Of a DNA stretch of 64,000 nt, positions 15,101 through 27,400 are shown piece by piece. Within the stretch, counting starts at the first letter, position 1. Every line of letters starts with the position of its first letter. The DNA lies in assembly GCA_021186555.1 (NCBI GenBank), contig JAJKFL010000427.1:22865238-22929237 (forward strand), written 5' to 3'. Position numbers and translations under genes: made by a program. The stretch is from Reticulitermes speratus. Its lineage: Eukaryota; Arthropoda; Insecta; Blattodea; Rhinotermitidae. The notes beneath the pieces are model-generated. The model was not told the origin of the DNA, made no database searches, and saw nothing but the letters and a program-made list of their open reading frames with translations.

Positions 15101-18100
15101 CCATAGAAATTGGGCTCCATATTAATACCAGCAAAACTGAAGCCATGATCATATCTTGCTCTAAAGTTAATACAGATCAGTGTTTAAATATTGTGGGGGT
15201 ACAGCATTGAACTAGTTTACAGCTTTGTATATTTAGGCTCCTGTATTATGGATGATAATAATAAGCTCTTAGAAATCCAAAGGAGATTAATCCTAGCTAA
15301 TAATGCATACTACTCACTTCTTGCAGTAACAGAAAGCCGGATGGTATGTAAGTTTGTTAAAATAAGACTATATAAGACCTTGATTTGTATGGTCCTCATG
15401 TATGGTTGTAAAACCTTGAAACTCTCCAAAAAAAGACAGAAGACCTTCTGAACTCATTTGAAAGGGACATCCTAAGGCGAATTTGTGGACTGGTGGGAGA
15501 GAATGGGAGGTGGAGGATTAGATATAATGAAGAACTTTATAGAGAATATAAAGATTTTGACCTAGTATCCTGCATTAAATTCAAGTGATTACAAGGGGCT
15601 GGACATGTACAAAGACTCCCTCTCGACCGCATACCCAAAAAAGCCCTGAAAGCTGATTTCACTGGCAATCAACCAGTAGGGAGACCCAGGTTTAAATGGG
15701 AGGAAGGTGTAAAGGAAGATGCTGCCAGACTTTGCCGGTGTCACAACTGGAAGCCGACGCTCAAAATAGAACTGTTTTGAGGCAGAAATTATGGGAAACC
15801 AAGGCTCGACTACGGTCTGTAGTGCCATAGGATGGATGAAAAAGTAATTAGTTGTAAGAACTTAGGTCAGTATAGGTACCGTCTGATAATTATAATTACT
15901 GTAATTACTGTCTGGGAAATATTTTACGTTTTATAAGGTTTGTTTAAATTGGATTTCATTGGTTTATGCAATATTTATGTGTTAGTTGCCATGAGCGTTT
16001 TCTGATGATAAATTTGTTTGAAGGTGGCTAGTTTGGCCGTGATTAGTTTTTAATTTTCCTGAACAAGGAAACAGGTTGTTACTGAAATGTGTGGTGTTGT
16101 GTGTTGTGATAATGGAAAAAATTCGTAATAAATATGAGTGATAGAATTGGTATTAAACGACTGTCAAAAATATATGTGATTCAAATAGAAAAAACGGGGT
16201 AGGTAGTGTCGGAGTCACTACCGCTGAGGTTTTTGGCGGAAAACGTCTTACCCAGGCGGTGTTGTCGGGGCGGGGTGTTTGTAGGGTTGGTAAGAAAGAA
16301 ATGAGCGCAAGGAACTTATTTTATTTATTTCTGACAATGCTGACTAATTTGTAAAACGTTGCCAAAAAAGTGTAGATTTCCGTTTGCCTGTGAACTTGCG
16401 TCAGGCGTTGCGGCGTCCGCGCGACTGCTGCTCGCCTCAACTTGTCGACGCTGCCTCATCCTCCGCATTCGTTCTGCTGCTGTCATAGGGGCGTTTTTGG
16501 ATTCCTCATTTATTCTTCTTTCACTTTGTAAGCGTTTACGATAGGCATTTACCTTCTTGCTTTCAAGATATTTCGACATTTTTTAAATTTTAGGGAAAAT
16601 TTGTCCAAGTTCAACATTTTCTCACTGTATATTTTTTCAAGTTCTTTCACTATTGTCACTATTAGTGTTTTATTTTATAGTACTCGTCGAGCTCTGTTAA
16701 ACGACACCTCACACAACGTCCTACGCATACGCATTCCCGAGCTATACTAATTTTGCCACGCGGCGAACCGGTAATTTTCCACTCCAACTTGGCGACCATC
16801 TTGTGGCGGCGTGTGACGTCACGCGCTCAAGGTTAATGTCGCGTAACGTTCTTTCATCCTTGCTCGTTTAAACCGCGTATTGCTTATTTGGATATGCGTT
16901 ATAGTTTTAAAGTTATTAAGATCTGTGTGGTATACACAAAATCGTAACATCGACTTTCGCATAGTTTCCCCCATACCGGACCCGCGGAGTAAGACGTTTT
17001 CCGTCAAAATGTTCACTGTTAAGTTACTTTTGTGTCATATTTATGTGTAGTGTTTTTTTCTTTGCAGAGAAAGTATCTGTAAACCACTACGCTTAAGACT
17101 TCAGTCTCCAAGACCTTTATTGTACAATTCAAGCGACACTGTTAAAGTCACACTGGTTCTGGATCCACAGTGCAAATACTCTGTGAGGTGAGATACAGCA
17201 TCCAGTGTTTGTTTGTTCGATGTGGACTGCCAGTGTCTGAGTCAGGTTTAAAAATTGGATAGTTGATAAGTGAAGAAACCAAGCAGGTTGGTCTAGTGGT
17301 AACATTCTAGACTTGTGTTCAAGATGTGCCCAGTTCATATTGGTACCAGGATATAAAACCAAAAGGACAGAGGCCACTTGGATATCTGGACATAGATGGA
17401 ATGATTATATTAAAATGGCATTTAGGAAATAGGATCGTAGAATGTGGACTGGATTCATTTGGCCTAAAACAGGGACTAATGGTGAAACTTCACATTCCAT
17501 AAAATGCAGCAAATTTGCAAGAAGGACTGTGCCTTATGATAGGTGAGGAGTTGTGTGTGTTGTGATTAAATCTCATTTTAGATGATATATTTAACAAAGA
17601 CCTGTCATTGATATGAATATTACATTATGAGAATTTACTGTTTATGGTATTATTTTGAAAGACAAAGGTTTCTTAGTTTCATTTTAGTTTTATCTGTTTG
17701 AAGTTTTAAACACGCAGTTGTGTTCAATAAGGATGGCTATCATTGTGGTTTCATTCTGTCTCTATTCACTGAGTGGAAGCATTCTTTATAAAATGTGTTT
17801 GCATATTTGGTGCTAAAATTTCAGAATTCAGAGTGGAGTGCTGGACAGCTTGGGGCAGCTTGCTCGGTTTTACAGTCCAATGCTGTTGCCATACCTGGTG
17901 GCCATATTGCTGCTTACTTTGCGTGAACAACTTGTCACCCTGATGGAAACCGGACAGTGTGTCATGTTTCACACAGCTCTAGGTGCTGGGGCGTACCCGT
18001 TGTTAGTTCTTCTGCTGTGAGGCTGGGGTCACGTGTACTGGGGTATGTACAAGCTGAAATTATTTTTGCAGGCCTTTATTAGGTAGTTTCTCAGTGCAGA

Positions 18101-21100
18101 AATTTCAGCAAAAACATTAAAGTGACTAAGAGTCTGTGGTATCCAAAAGAAAAGGTACCTGCTTTTTTAAATTAATTTAAAAAATAATGCAATCTGTACT
18201 GTGATCAGGGTAGGGGCTTGACAGCTGACAAATTAGGCCCTCTTGTCTACATTGTCAAGACTGGCTGTGGAGCTCACCCGGCCCATCATCCAGTAGGTAC
18301 AGGACTCTTCCCGCAGATAAAGTGACCAAGATGTGCAGCTAACCACTGATCTTTATCTAGTGCTGAGGTTCAGAATTTGTGAAACTATGCTCCATTCTCA
18401 TACATATGTTCATGGTATGGTGCTGTGCCTCAACCAACTGGATTACTGTGTACCCCTTCCTTTTTCTGAAACAGCTTTTTTTATGCTTCACAGTGTATTA
18501 ATGAGGTTTATGCATCCGCTGCTGCCGCTGCCTGACGTATTAATTCTACGGGAGCAGAACCTGGATTTTCTGCTTTTGTCCCTTTATCTCTACATTGTAG
18601 CACACGGAGCAGCATACCTCCTTGGTTTGGTGTGCTGGCTTACTATTATCTTCAGTGGACATGCTGCACACAAGGTTGCTCTGAGGTAATCCTTTATATA
18701 ATACAGTAGTGTGTCAGTTGCCTGGAATTGTGCTTGGAAAGGGCTAAAATTACATTGAATTCTAAAAGGTTTTGACGATGGTATATGACATTGTGAACCA
18801 CTTGTTTCTAGGACTTTGTCCATCATCTTTAATGTGAATAAAATATAAAATGTAAAATATAAAAATAGAATATATAAAAAATATAAAATTCACTATGTTT
18901 CGGAAGATGGCTCTTCTTCCGTCTTGAGGCCTGCTCAGGTGGGTCCTGTTGATTAAGCTAGTCTCAATCACCGGAGGTCCAGTGTTTGAGACTAGCTTAA
19001 TCAACAGGACCCACTTCAGTAGGCCTAAAGATGGAAGAAGAGCCATCTTCTGAAACGTAGTGAAGTTTAGATTTTTTATATATTTTATTTTTATTTTTAT
19101 ATTTTACATTTTATATTTTATTCACATTAAAGACGATGGACAAAGTCCTAGAAACAAGTGGTTCACAACTAAAATTACATGTCTCATAAAACATAAATTC
19201 TTTTAATGGAGATTACAACTTTACGCAAGATGTTGAACTTTGAATCAGGCTGTTGACAGAACTTTAAGCTTTTTTTTGTAAGATTTGAGATTTTCATGGC
19301 TATGAAGATTCATATCGTGGTTTTCCATTTTATGACACCATGTAGACTGGTTGATAGGTAGCAGCAGTTGATAGGAAGATACTGCCTTTGCAGTTAACTA
19401 CATAGTGTCATGTAACCACAACATAAATTATAAATTTCTTCATGTTTCTTTCCACAGTGAAGTAAGAGCCAAAAGTTTAGGGACTGGCTGGGATTGAGTG
19501 CTAAACGTATATAATGCGGCTGTTTGCTGCTAGATGCTGCTGGGTTGATAGATTGTGAATTAGTGTGCTGGTGGTACTGTAACGGAAATTTGCAGTTTTG
19601 TGCAGTTAATGTTAAGTGTTCTTGAGTTGAGTGCATTTTGTGATCGTTGTAGCCCAGTGAAATGGCAGACCTGAAGAAACAGTTTTAAAGTTATTTATTC
19701 CATGCGTTTTGAATCACTATTTTCATTTAAGTACCAACCAAATGCACTTACAATATATGAGACAATAGTCACTTTACTCCGACATGTTTTGGTATAAACC
19801 GTGCCATCATCGCAGATAACATGCCAAGTTTAAAACCATTAACAGTAAAATGGATTATATCTAGGAATTTCACAACCATTTCACATGATGTTTGTGAAAT
19901 TCCTAGATGTAATCCATTTAACTGTTAATGGTTTTAAACTTGGCATGTACTCCCTCATGATAGCATGGTTATGTTGAAACATGTCAGCATAAAGTGACTA
20001 TTGTATCACATATTGTAAGTGCCTTTAGTTGGTACTTACATAAAAATAGTAATACTGAAGAAATAGGTAATTTGCATTAAGTTTTTTTTTTTTGCCTTAG
20101 CATTGGGAAACCAGCTTTTCAGACTTATGATGAAATCCCTAAAAAGACTTTAATGATGATGCCATATGAGCAAAGCACAAATCTTTGAATGGTATTCATG
20201 TTTCAAAAGTGACCAGACTTCGGTTGAAGATTTTGAACATTGTCAAGTCGGACTGGTGAAATGTGGAAAAAGTGCATCCAGTCATCCATGGGGACTGATC
20301 GCATATGATTAATGATGTTTGCAACGTTCTAGGCCTCTCGTACAATACATGCTGACACATTTTAACTGAAGATATAAACCTGAGGCAGATTACTGCAGAA
20401 TTTGTGCCCCATCTACCAAATAATAACCAGAAGCAAAACTGACTTCTGTGTGCAAGGACCTCCACGATCAGGCCAAGAAGGGCAGAAACTTCCTTTCTGA
20501 GGTAATAACTGGAAATGAAAGCTGTCTCTAGTTAATAGGAAAAAGATTCGAGGATATCATAGAACTTCAAGCTGAATCACAGGCAATGCTAGACAGCATC
20601 ATGAAGCAGGATTTCCAGAGATGCTTTCAGCATTGAGAGAGGCACTGGACCCAGTGTGTAAACTCTAAAGGTACAATACCGAGCTGTAACTGAGGTAAGT
20701 CTCAAACATTTATATTGCACCAGTCCAGAAACTTTTGGCTCACACCTTGTATGTCTACAGAAGGCTGTTCTTGCCACAGAATACAAATTGGGTACATACT
20801 GTAGTATTACCGTTAGAGTGAATTACTTACACTGTTATTACAGTGAGGTTGTACATTGACAGTCATTTCTGTATATTCAAATGGCTAGGGCAATTAGCCA
20901 CCTGAGAGAGTTTTATCACTTTTCTCACATCATACAACAGTGAGCATGTTTGTAAACATGCATATTTGAAACTGGAGTATGCCTTTCTGCTCTTGTTGGA
21001 ATGTTGTAATAAGAAGTTGCAAAAATATATGTGCTATCTTTATCATGTCCATATGTCAACATATAACAGTTTAAGGACCACAAAACATGTGTTCATTAAA

Positions 21101-24100
21101 TTTGATATTAGGAGTTTTCCCTCAGTTTTGTCAACCCATTCCAGTTTTACTTAAAACTGGACAGAAATAATGGTCAGTTAGGTGAAGACATACATTCTTT
21201 TGCCCATCTTCAGCATAACTCATTACATATTTATCAGAAAGAAAAATGTTTTGAACAAAAATAGTAAATAAAATGAAGCACACATTTTATGCTTGATTTC
21301 CTTTTTGCTTAAGTCCCATAATTTTTAAGAAAGTTACACAAAAGAGAGTGAACATGCTATGCATACTGGAAATTATTCATTATTTACATTGCACAATTAC
21401 CACACAATTAGTGTAATCAATAAAGAATCATCATTGTACACAAGAGGACACAATTATCTAATTTATTCTGCTTTACTTATCCTATAACAAATCTTAAAAG
21501 TGTAAGAATACTTACTACATGTCAACTTAGAGATTTGACCCTTCATAATGCCTGATTAAACAATGAGACAACACCCTGGTGGAGCTTCGTGACACACAGA
21601 CATCCTTTGCATAACATATATTGGCTTTGCATCACATGCAAGACTATTTGTAGTATAGAATTGTTTAATATAATGTGGAAAAAATTTTTAATACTAACTG
21701 GTGAACTCGCATATCTGTGGCAAGTGATATGGGACTTAAGGGTTTGATTTTAAAATGTTGTTGTTCTAAGGGCCTATGTGGTAAATCTTGTTTAACCTTT
21801 TAATGACCTGCGTTCGCGTATGCGAACGCGCATAGGAAAACGCCTTAGAAATTAATTTTTTACATTTAGGCATCAAGGAAATTGACTGCATTTTTAAGAC
21901 ATGCTGCATATCTCTGTTTTATTTTCCACAAAATGCCATTTATTTCGTACTTTTAACTTTTTGTGCTCAAATAATACATTTTTCATAAACCATGTGCTAA
22001 AATTTAAATACCCATGCTGGTAGGATAATAGTTAATACAATTTTTAACAAATTTTGAAACTATCATAGAATTATACAGTTGAATTCAGGAGAAAGGACTT
22101 CAAATACTGATTGTTTTTAGTTGTACAGACTTTCATTCATCCCACCTACATGGTATGGAAATGTAAAACCTCTGGTAATTTCATGTTGTAATTTAGTATG
22201 TTTCTCCCTGAAGATGGCAATTTAGAGGCCAATAGATGTTGAAAACAATAAATAAATAAGATAATTGTGTCTTGTGTACAGTGATTTTTTTATTGGTTGT
22301 GCTCAGCATACATTTCCTGCTTGTTTGTATTTGTACTCACTGTAACGTTTAACGTTACTGTATCAGTCAGTTTCTTTGGCAGGCATCACAGGCATTCTGA
22401 CTGCACTTCATTTCACAGGTTCCTTGCCAGGTCCTTAACAGGAACATTAACCTTATCAGAATGGGCCATGACAGGACTGTCCAAGTTGCCTGCAACAGTG
22501 GCCGCATTGCTTATTGCACTTATGTACAGCACATGTGGTGCCCTCAGCCTGTGTGTGGGTGCAGCCTTTTTTTTCCTCAAGGTACAGTATTGGTAATTCC
22601 ATCTGTGCTGTGGCTGTCACCCACATTGTTATCACTTCAAAATGAACGTCTGTGTTGGGTTAAAATATTCTGGATGATCTTAAGGTGGTGAACGTTAACC
22701 TTTTGAAGACTTGCGTTTGTATACGTGAATGAAGATAGGAAAACACCCCTAGAAATTCGTTTTATGTATTTAGGCAACAAGGAAATTTACTGAATTTTTA
22801 AGACATGGTACATAATCTCTGTTTTATTTTCCACAAAATTCCATTTACTTCATAATTTTACCTTCTTTTCTTCAAATAATAAATTTTTCATAAACCGTGT
22901 GCTAAAATTTAAGTACCCACCCCAGTAGGATGAAGGTTAAGATTATAATCTTCAGGTGTGTCACACTGCATCACTTGTTAGATAGACACCAACATTCTGG
23001 AGCAGTCTGCTGTCTCCAGGGTTTAGAGTAAGTTCCCTGTAGAGGATTACTGTCTGGCGGTTTAAGTTATTGGGATGAGCAGGGTGCTGGGCTATGGACT
23101 GCGTGGCTGAGGAATTGTGGTTTGATTTCTGGTAAGAGCAAGGGATTTTTTTTCATTTTCAAAGTGTTTAGACTGGCTCTGGGGCCTACCCAGCCTACTG
23201 TTCGGTGGGTACCACGGGCTCTTGACCTGGGGCTAAAGTGGCCGGGACTTTGATGTGACCTCTCACCTCCATCTAGTGCTGAAGTTAAGAATGGAGCTAT
23301 ACCTGCACTCTTCCAAATGCCTTCGTGTTGTGCACAGGGAGAGCTTTATCTGTGATGAATATTGTGATTGCTGTTATCGAGGATTTGGTTCGGAATTAAA
23401 TTTGTTTAAATGTGTTGTTTAACAGTTCTGTCAGTTGGTAAAATTATATAGCATTTGTGACAGAAGAATGAATGTGTGTGTGCAGCATTAGTGGAGAGAT
23501 ACTGACAGGGGGGAGCAAACATACCTACTTGGAGATAAACCTGCCCCAGTGTCACTTTGTTGACCAGAAGTCCTACATTGACTGGCCTGAGCGTGAACCC
23601 ATGCTTCCAAAGTGAGAGGCCAGCAACTAGCTGCCTGAGATAAAACACAGCCATGGTGGTGCAGTGTTATTTGGTAGATAGGTTACAATGTGTCATAGGA
23701 ACCTGCTGCTTCTCCTCCTCTTCTGAAGAAGGAGGCAGCAGTTTCTTCCAAAATGTTCATATGTAGCCTTGAAACTACATGGTGGCACATGCCATAAAAC
23801 TGTAGTCTTAATTACTTGCCTGTTCTTTTGTGAACAGAAGTGACTTCTCCGAATGGTGTATACACGTCTACCTCTTTCGAAATCCAGTGAATTGGAATGT
23901 TGTGGTTCAGTGATGAACCCTCTGCTTAATATACAGAAAGATCCAAGTTTGACTCTTAGTCTGGAGACAAACTATCCTGACAGGCATATCATACCTTCAG
24001 TCACTATTTCTAGGCAAATTCTGAGGTACAATATTAACCTTTGTCTTTGAGGTGTAGGGATTTTATTTTCCTCCCATAGTGGGGTTGACAGTGATGTTTT

Positions 24101-24349
24101 ATTTCAGGGATAACACTATATTATCCAGGAACTGAAAATATTTAAATCTTCCAGTGATACAGGTCTGGTGGCCATATTTTAACTTGCATTGAATACCACT
24201 ACTAACACCACTGCCACCATTATTGCCACAACAACAAAAATCATCATCTTGAAAATGATGATGATGATAAGCACAACAATGATGACCATAACAACAAAAA
24301 CAATTATGACGACTCTAATAACGATGATGACGACAATGACAACAGCAGA

Positions 24350-24403
<54 letters not shown>

Positions 24404-27400
24404 AGTGATGTTTGTAGCAAACGTGGGCTTCTCTTGCAGCCATTCTTACTTGTATCAACACTGCATTTTAACCTCCTGTCCCCCACCCCTCCCACATCAT
24501 CTTCAGGTATGGATTGGCCAAAAACTCCTACTTCCATACTCTTCACAGCACCGCAATGCTTTCACAGTTTATAGCTTCGAGTGCCATATATCAGTACATT
24601 AAATCACCACAGCCATGTACCGCTTCTTCACATGCCTCACAAAATGCTTTTGCAGTATATAGCTTCGACGAGTGCCTTGCACCGGAATCCTCATGAAATG
24701 GGATGATCTTTGTTTAATTTATGTGGTCAACTGAAAACACCGTTCCAGTCAAGAAATTATCACTAACGTATCTGTAATTGTCCATAACAATACTATTGAG
24801 ACTCATATGTTACACACACATCAAACTTACCATATATGCAGGAATTAGTATTGAGGATATGCAATAGTTGGCAAGCTGGACTCCATACATTCACCGTCAC
24901 TGTTAACATGATGCCCACCTGGTGGGGATTAATAGGTTATGAAGACTTTCACATCATTTTGTGCTCATCATCCATAGTCATCTTTGAACACTATGTAACT
25001 TACACAGTTGAAAGAATATTTTTAATAATTTGTTGCATTAATTATCTAGTGAAATACAGGTTTTGAGATGTAGCTTGCTTGATTTTGTGAAAACATAGTT
25101 GGAAATACTAGGACTACTGCTGCACCAATAATTTTTGTGAATCTAAGTACAAATGTATGGTTTCAGCTTTGCAAAATGTATGAAGAATACCTCGAAGTTT
25201 TATTTAAGTATTCATTGAAGTTGTTGCTGAGAAGGCAGAAGAAGAGGGGAGCTTCTGAAGAACAGCAAAGAGCATCTGAAGAACAGCAAGGAGCATCTGA
25301 AGAACAGCATAAAGCATCTGAAGAGCAGGAAGGAGCTTCTGAAGACCAGCAAAGAGCATCTGAAGAACAGCAAGGAGCATCTGAAGAACAGCAAAAAGCT
25401 TCTGAAGAACAGCAAAGCTTAACACTTGAATCTGATGATGTCAACAAGAAAGATGCTACCACCTTGACAGAAAATGATGCAGTTGATGGTAAAAGCCAGG
25501 ACACTGCAGAAAGTGAGACTGAAACACAGCGTGATGCTGTGCCCAACCCTGATGCTGAAGACCAAGCTGACACATGTCAGACTGTTGAAACTACAGCTAG
25601 TGTTACCAAAATTGATGATTCTGACAACAGCTTGTCTCATGTTGAAGTAGCATCAGAATCCAGTGACAACAATGAGTACTCCTTCTCAGAGTTGCATTTT
25701 AATTTCACTGTATTTCTTTTATGGCTGTCAGTCACACTGATAAATGTGCCCTGTGTCCTGGTTTGGGCACACAACTACAGGTGAGTGTAGAATGGTTTTT
25801 GATCCCCTGACTGATTATCCCTATGTATGTAAAAGACTAAGGCTTGCTTTGATTTCAGGCTTCCGCCACGATGTTGATGAAATCTGTGGTCTTCTGGGTA
25901 ATTACATGGCGTCGTGTGGTAGTTATTTACCGACGTTTCGGGACAACGTATCAGTCCCATCTTCACGGGTCAAGATTCCAAGAGGAAAGAAAGCCTGTAG
26001 GTTACAGACTTTCTTTCCTCTTGGAATCTTGACCCTTGAAGATGGGACCGATACGTTGTCCCGAAACGTCGGTAAATAACTACCACACGACGCCGTGTAA
26101 TTACCCAGAAGACCACAGATTTTAAGGCTTGCTTTTCTTCATTATGTGTACTAGATGTCAGGTATGGATGGATCCAGAAGATGGCAGTAAACACTTGCTG
26201 GTCTGTTATTGTGTCAGTTCATTATACATTGTTATCAGTCATGAATAGGAACTGAACGTGGCAGAAATGCATGGCACCGGGATGTATGCTCGTGTCAGTG
26301 TCATGGTACGTTTAGTATCTTAGTGTACGTGTACATCTGGCAAAAATGAAACGAGTTTGTGTTAGTAAGACTTCCTTATCGAAAAACTGCAGAATTCAAA
26401 GCTTGTCCCCTTCAAACTGATCCCTGTTGGCTCTAACACATTTTTCCATTCCCTTTTTGCCATGTTTCAAAATATTCCTGGAAGCCCTCCTCGGGACTGC
26501 TGTTTAGGGTGTTGTATCATACATCTCATTCTGTGCTCCATGTCATCAAAATGGGTTCCAGTCATGAAACTGTTTAGTTTTGGAAACTGAAAAAGTCACA
26601 AGAATTGAGATCGGGTGAGTAGGGTGGGTGTGCTTTTGGGCGAAAAATTGCTTCACTGATAATGCTGCATAAGAAGGAGTGTTGTTTTGAGGAAGAATGC
26701 TCTAGTGGGTCCACAGTTCAGTCTCTTAACTAACTAACTCCATAGAGCAGAGTCCTTCTTGAGAAGCTCTAACAGGTCCTCAGCTAGTCAAGAAATTCCC
26801 CGCGTTTTATGGAACCCGAAGGTTCATTACCACATTCACAAGAGCCCGCCGCCTGTTCCTATCCTGAGCCATATCAATCCAGTCCATGCCCCCCCATCCC
26901 ACTTCTTGAAGATCCATTTTAATATTATCCTCCCATCTATGCCTGGGCCTTCCAAGTGGTCTCCTTCCCTCAGGTCTCCCCACCAAAATCCTGTATGCAC
27001 CTCTCCCCTCACCCATACGTGCCACATGCTCCGTCCACCTCATTCTTCTTGATTTGATCACCCGAATAATATTTGGTGATGAGTACAGATCATTAAGTTC
27101 CTCGTTATGTAGTCTTCTCCACTCCCTGTTACCTCGTCCCTCTTAGGCCCAAATATCCTCCTCAGCACCCTATTCTCGAACACCCTCAGCCTATGTTCCT
27201 CCCTCAGTGTGAGAGACCAAGTCTCACACCCATACAAAACAACACGCAAAATTATACTTCTGTATATCTTAATCTTTATATTTTTGGATAGCAAACTGGA
27301 AGACAGAAGATCCTGCACTGAATGATAACAAGCATTCCCTGACTTCAATCTGCTCTTAATCTCTTCCTGAATGGAATTTCAATTTGTTAGGGTTTTTCCC

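Larger units (their letters stand above)
12060..15840 (+). pseudogene. Nearly full-length RTE-like LINE (family B) carrying two SINEs
   Basis: After a 5' leader, [12 protein letters not shown]...[10 protein letters not shown] (from 12626) starts an APE-type endonuclease. It continues [18 protein letters not shown] (13021-13050) and [12 protein letters not shown]. The RT follows: [40 protein letters not shown]-stop-AYDSI (motif A broken by a stop at 14444), [14 protein letters not shown] (motif B) and GYADDI (15023-15040, catalytic residues intact). The C-terminus has several stops. Without insertions the element is about 3.2 kb, the usual RTE size. It is dead: stops near 12688, 13264 and 14444. 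Confidence 0.88.

Noticed and set aside
16203-16223. Terminator- or operator-like palindrome GGTAGTG...CACTACC
   Set aside because: Eukaryotic context; nothing links it to a gene.
24189-24602. Thr-rich 137-codon frame
   Set aside because: Translation of a triplet microsatellite in PGAP1 intron 11.
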